Source: CAYLQA01 sp964385695
Lineage (GTDB): Bacteria > Desulfobacterota > Desulfobulbia > Desulfobulbales > Desulfurivibrionaceae
Assembly (NCBI GenBank): GCA_964385695.1
Contig: CAYLQA010000070.1
Location: 1 to 9,838 of the forward strand
DNA: 9,838 nucleotides
Direction of reading: 5' to 3'
The translations under genes and the position numbers were made by a program. Shown piece by piece: positions 6,073 to 9,838 of this stretch (its first letter is position 1; each line of letters starts with the position of its first letter). The notes under the pieces were generated by a model, which worked only from the letters and a program-made list of their open reading frames with translations, searched no databases and had not been told where the DNA came from.

Positions 6073-7518
6073 ATGGCAAAACACACTGATTTATCATCTA
6101 ATTTCTCTCGCCTTTTTCATTTGTTCGTTATTTTTTTAAAAAACTTGGCTGTGTTCGGACATAATGCCCTTTACTGTTTTCGCTGTACTGGCAAGGGGCT
6201 TATCAGGTTCCTCAACACCTCTCATTTCCTTACTGTGGCAATATTTATCACTGTCTCAACTGCGGTATTTTTTTACACCCCAAATACCATAAAGCCTCAT
6301 AGCGCCAACACTGCTATTGCCTCCCTGCCCGTCTCGCCTCAAGTTGCAGCAATTTCTAAACCGGAACCTGTATACACTCAACTGAGCGGCACTCTAAAAA
6401 AGGGAGAAACCCTGTCATCTTCATTTGTTCGCATCGGCATTAATGATGAGCTGCGTCTTGCAATTATTAGAAATTTCAAAGACCATCTGGATTTTCGCAG
6501 CCTACGTCCCAATGACAAGTACATCATTACTGTTGATGAGAATGGAAAGCTTGTGCGTTGTCTGTATGAATCCGACCCACTCACCATCTATGCTTTAGAG
6601 CGCAATGCTGACGACAGTTATCGCGCAGAAAAAGTTGCCGTACCTTTGGAATGCCGTACCGTGCGCATTGCCGGCATGATTCAATCTTCACTCTTTGGCG
6701 CCTTTGCTCCTTATGCTGAAGAGGCCAGGCTGATTTACACCTTTGCCGATATCTTTGCCTCCAAGATCGACTTTAATACCGAAACAAGAAGTGGAGACAC
6801 CTTTGACGTTGTCTTTGAAAAATACTACAAAGACGGCGCTTTTGTAGGGTATGGCCGGATCCTCACTGCCCGATATGAGAGCAAGGAAAGCGGTTTGCTG
6901 GAAGGTTTTTATTTTGATTCCGAAAAATCAATCGGCTCCTATTTTGATGCAGACGGCAATGAGTTGGGGGCATCTTTTATCCGTTCACCTGTGCCCATGG
7001 CCAGGATTTCTTCGCGTTTTTCATACAGCCGCAAGCATCCCATTCTTAAGGTGGTTCGCCCCCACCTTGGCGTTGATCTTGCTGCCCCTACTGGCACCCC
7101 CATCATGGCAGCCTCGGATGGCCGGGTTAATTTTGTCGGCTGGAAGGGGGGCTACGGTAAACATATCGTCATCAGCCACGGCAGCGGTTATCGCACCTAT
7201 TACGGGCATCTTTCACGGTTTGCCCGGGGGCTCAAACGCGGGCAACGGGTCAAGCAAAAGCAGATCATCGGTTATGTCGGCTCTACCGGTCTTTCCACAG
7301 GGCCGCATCTTGATTATCGCCTCTCGCAAAACGGTAAATTTAAAAACCCGTTTGGCATCAAGTTTAAGCCCCGCTCTGTTTTAGCAGGGCAAGAGCTTGC
7401 CCATTTCCAGGCAGAAAAACTGCAGTTGGCAGAACTCAGAGATTCATTGGGGGACTCAAAGGTGGTCCTGGTAAAAAATATTACCGTGACCAACGGCACT
7501 CAGGTTTCCATGCTGTAA
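6073..7518 (+). CDS. M23-family peptidoglycan metallopeptidase, membrane-anchored
   Basis: This 481-residue envelope protein is probably a peptidoglycan endopeptidase of the MepM/Csd3 type that cleaves cross-links in the periplasm. A positively charged N-terminus leads to a membrane anchor at about residues 52-68. An N-terminal inhibitory or LysM/OapA-like region (about 100-290) follows, starting with SGTLKKGETL. The M23 domain lies at about 305-435 with HLGVD (331-335, zinc ligands), GYGKHIVISH (360-369), YYGHLS (376-381, catalytic His379) and GPHLDYR (410-416). The final HxH motif of the family reads HLD: His412 is kept, but the position of the third zinc ligand is Asp414. The ATG at 6073 is preceded by GGGA (6062-6065). 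A TTG six bases earlier is less likely. It is transcribed away from the lysC operon and towards trmL, 121 bases downstream. The family is firm. The exact cleavage site is unknown. Confidence 0.88.
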   Translation: MAKHTDLSSNFSRLFHLFVIFLKNLAVFGHNALYCFRCTGKGLIRFLNTSHFLTVAIFITVSTAVFFYTPNTIKPHSANTAIASLPVSPQVAAISKPEPVYTQLSGTLKKGETLSSSFVRIGINDELRLAIIRNFKDHLDFRSLRPNDKYIITVDENGKLVRCLYESDPLTIYALERNADDSYRAEKVAVPLECRTVRIAGMIQSSLFGAFAPYAEEARLIYTFADIFASKIDFNTETRSGDTFDVVFEKYYKDGAFVGYGRILTARYESKESGLLEGFYFDSEKSIGSYFDADGNELGASFIRSPVPMARISSRFSYSRKHPILKVVRPHLGVDLAAPTGTPIMAASDGRVNFVGWKGGYGKHIVISHGSGYRTYYGHLSRFARGLKRGQRVKQKQIIGYVGSTGLSTGPHLDYRLSQNGKFKNPFGIKFKPRSVLAGQELAHFQAEKLQLAELRDSLGDSKVVLVKNITVTNGTQVSML

Positions 7519-7560
7519 GCTGATCCTTCCGCAACGTCCTACCCAGCTTTAACAATCCCC

Positions 7561-7589
7561 TCGAAAATCATCTGTAAACAAGCTATAGT
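7561..7589 (+). promoter_or_regulatory. Possible promoter upstream of trmL
   Basis: TATAGT (7584-7589) resembles a -10 element. TCGAAA (7561-7566) at a 17-base spacer is a weak -35 match (4 of 6). The -10 lies within AAGCTATAGTG (7580-7590), which recurs exactly at 6005-6015 upstream of the M23 gene. It would give trmL its own transcript with a leader of about 45 bases. Read-through from the peptidase gene is an alternative, as no terminator is evident between them. Confidence 0.3.
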
Positions 7590-7639
7590 GTGGCTCCCTT
7601 TTCCCCTTATTTTTTTAACCTTCAGCAGATATTGAAAAT

Positions 7640-8107
7640 ATGCCCCCCCCACCCTTTCATGTTGTTTTGGTCGAACCGGAGATCCCGCCCAACACCGGCT
7701 CCATTGCCCGTCTCTGCGGGGCAACGAACTCGGTCCTGCATCTCATCAAGCCCCTTGGCTTTTCCACGGATGACAAGCATCTCAAGCGCGCCGGCCTTGA
7801 TTATTGGCAGTTTGTGGATATCCGCTACTGGGAAAGTTTTGAGGAGTTTCTTGCGGCCCAGGACGAGCTTACCCTCCACTTCTTTACCACCAAGGTGGAC
7901 ACAGTCTATACCGAGGTGGAGTATAGGCCCGGCGACTATCTCATCTTCGGCAAGGAGACCAAGGGGTTGGACGAGAAGATCCTCACGTCTTACCAAGAGC
8001 GCTGCCGCACCCTGCCCATGAGCAACCCCAACATCCGCTCCATCAACCTGGCCATGACCGCAGGCATCGTCCTCTACGAGGCGATCCGCCAAAGGGACGG
8101 CAAATAG
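7640..8107 (+). CDS. trmL: tRNA (cytidine(34)-2'-O)-methyltransferase TrmL (SPOUT family)
   Basis: This 155-residue protein matches the TrmL/YibK group of SPOUT methyltransferases. They use S-adenosylmethionine to methylate the 2'-OH of the wobble base (C34 or cmnm5U34) of tRNA-Leu. The N-terminal signature LVEPEIPPNTGSIARL (10-25) is typical, as are KPLGF (37-41) and the tRNA-facing RAGLDYW (50-56). The cofactor-binding knot is FGKETKGL (103-110) plus IRSINLAMT (132-140). Length equals the E. coli enzyme, so there is no extra domain. The ATG at 7640 is the only suitable start. No clear Shine-Dalgarno is visible, and codons 2-4 lie in a run of eight C residues (7643-7650). It follows the M23 gene on the same strand and is convergent with the receptor gene downstream. 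Assignment is confident. The tRNA target is taken from the family. Confidence 0.93.
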   Translation: MPPPPFHVVLVEPEIPPNTGSIARLCGATNSVLHLIKPLGFSTDDKHLKRAGLDYWQFVDIRYWESFEEFLAAQDELTLHFFTTKVDTVYTEVEYRPGDYLIFGKETKGLDEKILTSYQERCRTLPMSNPNIRSINLAMTAGIVLYEAIRQRDGK

Positions 8108-8187
8108 GATTGTCGCTGCGCTCGGGTTATTTTTTCTCGCCAGAAAACCGACGAAAGAACAAGAGAATAAACAAATAGAAGTTGCCG

Positions 8188-8207
8188 GAAATCCTTGGCC
8201 GGATTTC
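8188..8207. terminator. Hairpin between convergent trmL and receptor gene
   Basis: GAAATCC (8188-8194) and GGATTTC (8201-8207) form a perfect 7-bp stem with a 6-base loop. The right arm overlaps the receptor stop codon (8206-8208). It lies 80 bases past the trmL stop and directly at the end of the oppositely oriented gene. No strong T-tract follows on either strand, so a bidirectional terminator role is only plausible. Confidence 0.4.
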
Positions 8208-9774
8208 AGAAGTGAATTTTTATCCCTGCCTCTATCCACCGCGGACTGTTATTATAGTCAGTATCCACATACTGACTGCCGTTGAATATATTGCGGACAA
8301 CGCCAAAGATATCCATTGAAAGATGGGCTGTTTTGTATGCATTTTTGTTGATGCTCAAATCCCAAAGATAGGTGTTCGTTTTAGGGGAATTGCCCACCGG
8401 AGCATTGATGTGGCCCCAGTTTACCCAGTGGCCAGCCAACTCTGCAGTGAGGATATCCGGGTTATCATACTGAAAAATAAGGTTGGCGTTTGCTGAATCA
8501 TCCTTGGCATTATTTTCTGCATCGGTATGAACGTAAGTAAAGTTTGCAATAACAGAGGTATCAAAGATGGGGCGTGTGCGAACTTCAATCTCTCCTCCTA
8601 TACGTTGGCTGTTGCCTCCGTTCATTCGAAACGGCAGCCAATCGCTGTCTGCCACCCAGGTGTTGTCAATATCATGATAGAAAAGGGTTGTCTTGAGGTG
8701 GCAGTAAGGCAGGGCTGTTGTCTCAAGCCCCAACTGGTAGGACCAGTTTTCCTCTGCCTCAAGGCTGGGGTTCCAGCCCCAGGGGCTATAGGCGTAGTCG
8801 ATGTTTGTATAAAAGAGCGGTGCCTTGCGGAACCCTTTGGAGACAATGCCCCGGAGAAGCAGGTCTGGTCTGGCCCTGTATGTTATACCAAAGGATGGAT
8901 TGAGCTGCTCGCCGGCCACGGAGGAGAGATGATCAAAACGGATGCCTGGGGTCATGGTCCAGTTGCCCCGGCGATATGTGTCATTGAGAAAGATCCCCAG
9001 AACATCGTCCTCTAAAAGGGGGTTGTGATACGAGCTGGGCAGGGAAGAGAATGCCCAGCTGTTCCAGGTGCGATAGAGGTAATTAAAATCAACCTCAGTG
9101 TGTCGATAGTCAAAACCTGCAACCAACGTGTGGTTCGTCGTGGTGAGGTCAAAACGGTTCGAGAGGGCCGTGGTTTTCTGGTTGTTTTCGTATTGATCCT
9201 GATTGCCCCCGCTTGAGATGGTGCGCTGGTGTCCGGAATAATTGTTGATGAAACGGGATGCCTCCCAATGCATATTGAGCCTGTCGCTCAATGGCGCGTC
9301 CAGGCGGGCACTGTAGAAGTAATTTTCGTCATCAAGCTCCTTTTCGGTGTCGCTGGCAGGGAAATATTTTGAAAGATAGGCCGGGCGGCTGTACAGTCCG
9401 GAAAGTTCAAGGTACATCTTCTCCGGCAGTTGGATGCGCAACTTGGAGTAACCGCTGCTGTTCCGAAAGTGGCGGCCATCACCGATCCCGTCCGAATCCT
9501 GGTCGCCGGCATAGAGGTAATACCCCACCCTGCCCGCCTTCCCTGAAACTTCCGCCGTGAGATCGTGGGTGGAATACTCAGCAGAGGAGCCAACCATCCT
9601 GAGTTGCGGCCGCTCCTCCTTGCCGGTATCCTTGGTAATAATATTGATCACGCCGCCTAAGGCCGAGCCCCAGGTGGATGAGGCAGAGCCCTTGATGACC
9701 TCAATGCGCTTGATGATGCGGACAGGGATAATGTTGGAGTAAAATATCTCCACAGATTCCTTGCTGACCTTCAC
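8206..9774 (-). CDS. TonB-dependent outer-membrane receptor, 5'-truncated (probable pseudogene)
   Basis: The remaining reading frame encodes most of a TonB-dependent receptor, which imports a ligand (siderophore, cobalamin or similar) through the outer membrane using TonB energy. The plug signature IIKRIEVIKG (20-29) followed by TWGSALGGVINIITK (34-48) begins almost at the N-terminus. The rest is a beta-barrel rich in aromatic residues, ending with the outer-membrane terminal phenylalanine (IKIHF). The signal peptide, TonB box and first part of the plug, perhaps 60-90 mature residues, are missing. The GTG at 9774 is only the first possible codon. Receptor-like sequence (TSIDGVKVS) continues upstream to about 9793. 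Non-receptor sequence then follows, with an in-frame TAA at 9817-9819. Without export and plug sequences the product should not work, so this is probably a gene broken by the insertion at its front. Ligand unknown. No transport partners are in view. Confidence 0.85.
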   Translation of the reverse strand: MKVSKESVEIFYSNIIPVRIIKRIEVIKGSASSTWGSALGGVINIITKDTGKEERPQLRMVGSSAEYSTHDLTAEVSGKAGRVGYYLYAGDQDSDGIGDGRHFRNSSGYSKLRIQLPEKMYLELSGLYSRPAYLSKYFPASDTEKELDDENYFYSARLDAPLSDRLNMHWEASRFINNYSGHQRTISSGGNQDQYENNQKTTALSNRFDLTTTNHTLVAGFDYRHTEVDFNYLYRTWNSWAFSSLPSSYHNPLLEDDVLGIFLNDTYRRGNWTMTPGIRFDHLSSVAGEQLNPSFGITYRARPDLLLRGIVSKGFRKAPLFYTNIDYAYSPWGWNPSLEAEENWSYQLGLETTALPYCHLKTTLFYHDIDNTWVADSDWLPFRMNGGNSQRIGGEIEVRTRPIFDTSVIANFTYVHTDAENNAKDDSANANLIFQYDNPDILTAELAGHWVNWGHINAPVGNSPKTNTYLWDLSINKNAYKTAHLSMDIFGVVRNIFNGSQYVDTDYNNSPRWIEAGIKIHF

Positions 9775-9793
9775 CCCATCGATTGAGGTAGGC

Positions 9794-9838
9794 TGGAAAA
9801 AGTGGACACCAATCTGTTAGCTTGAGAGGCTCAAGGAG
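9794..9838 (+). mobile_element. Left end of an insertion sequence (probably IS3-type), runs off the window
   Basis: From about 9794 the DNA no longer encodes receptor and begins TGGAAAAAGTGGACACC, which starts with TG as IS3-family ends do and resembles terminal repeats I recall for that family. The segment ends in AAGGAG (9833-9838), a strong ribosome site pointing rightwards, as expected just before a transposase start codon. The boundary is uncertain by several bases because the right-hand end and the target duplication are outside the window. No transposase codons are visible, so the identification is an inference. Confidence 0.55.
9821..9838 (+). promoter_or_regulatory. Hairpin overlapping the presumed transposase ribosome site
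   Basis: CTTGAG (9821-9826) and CTCAAG (9830-9835) form a perfect 6-bp stem with a 3-base loop. Its right arm takes in the AAG of the AAGGAG ribosome site (9833-9838). In a transcript entering from outside, this would partly hide the ribosome site. Several insertion sequences use such structures to limit transposase synthesis from read-through RNA. Confidence 0.4.

Noticed and set aside
7622..8239. 205-residue reverse reading frame opposite trmL
   Set aside because: It is the shadow of the strongly conserved TrmL frame and is not protein-like in motif content.

Overview
The window looks like chromosomal DNA of a Gram-negative anaerobe. The best guess is a sulfate-reducing deltaproteobacterium (Desulfobulbales-like), held with moderate to low confidence. 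Support comes from the TonB-dependent outer-membrane receptor, the envelope M23 peptidase, the aspartokinase/citramalate synthase pair (a pairing I associate with Deltaproteobacteria), and the moderate base composition with AT-rich intergenic DNA. No rRNA or tRNA gene is present to settle the taxonomy.

Layout. Bases 1-82 are a perfect heptamer tandem array (GACAAGT) that runs off the left edge. A PHP-domain metallophosphoesterase gene follows (155-808, +), with a probable intrinsic terminator overlapping its stop codon. Bases 1066-1956 form a compact + strand unit: a MerR-type promoter/operator with a stretched 20-bp spacer, a MerR regulator with the mercury-type cysteine triad, and a small thioredoxin-fold protein with six cysteines. 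On the - strand, bases 5490 to 2096 carry an apparent operon in the order lysC (aspartokinase), cimA (citramalate synthase), and a ComEA-like helix-hairpin-helix membrane protein whose start overlaps the end of cimA. A 576-base AT-rich divergent gap (5491-6066) separates it from a + strand M23 peptidase gene (6073-7518) and trmL (7640-8107). The right end is a TonB-dependent receptor gene (- strand, 8206 to about 9793). It lacks its 5' part because foreign sequence, probably the left end of an IS3-type insertion sequence, begins near 9794.

How the genes work together. LysC supplies aspartyl phosphate for the lysine/threonine/methionine branches. CimA makes (R)-citramalate for threonine-independent isoleucine synthesis. 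Their tandem arrangement suggests joint control of the aspartate-family and branched-chain amino acids. The MerR regulator and its cysteine-rich partner look like a minimal thiophilic-metal response, with no mercuric reductase or MerT/MerP visible in this window. This pair is the most unusual part of the window. The remaining genes are mostly housekeeping, and the insertion that removed the front of the receptor marks recent mobile-element activity.
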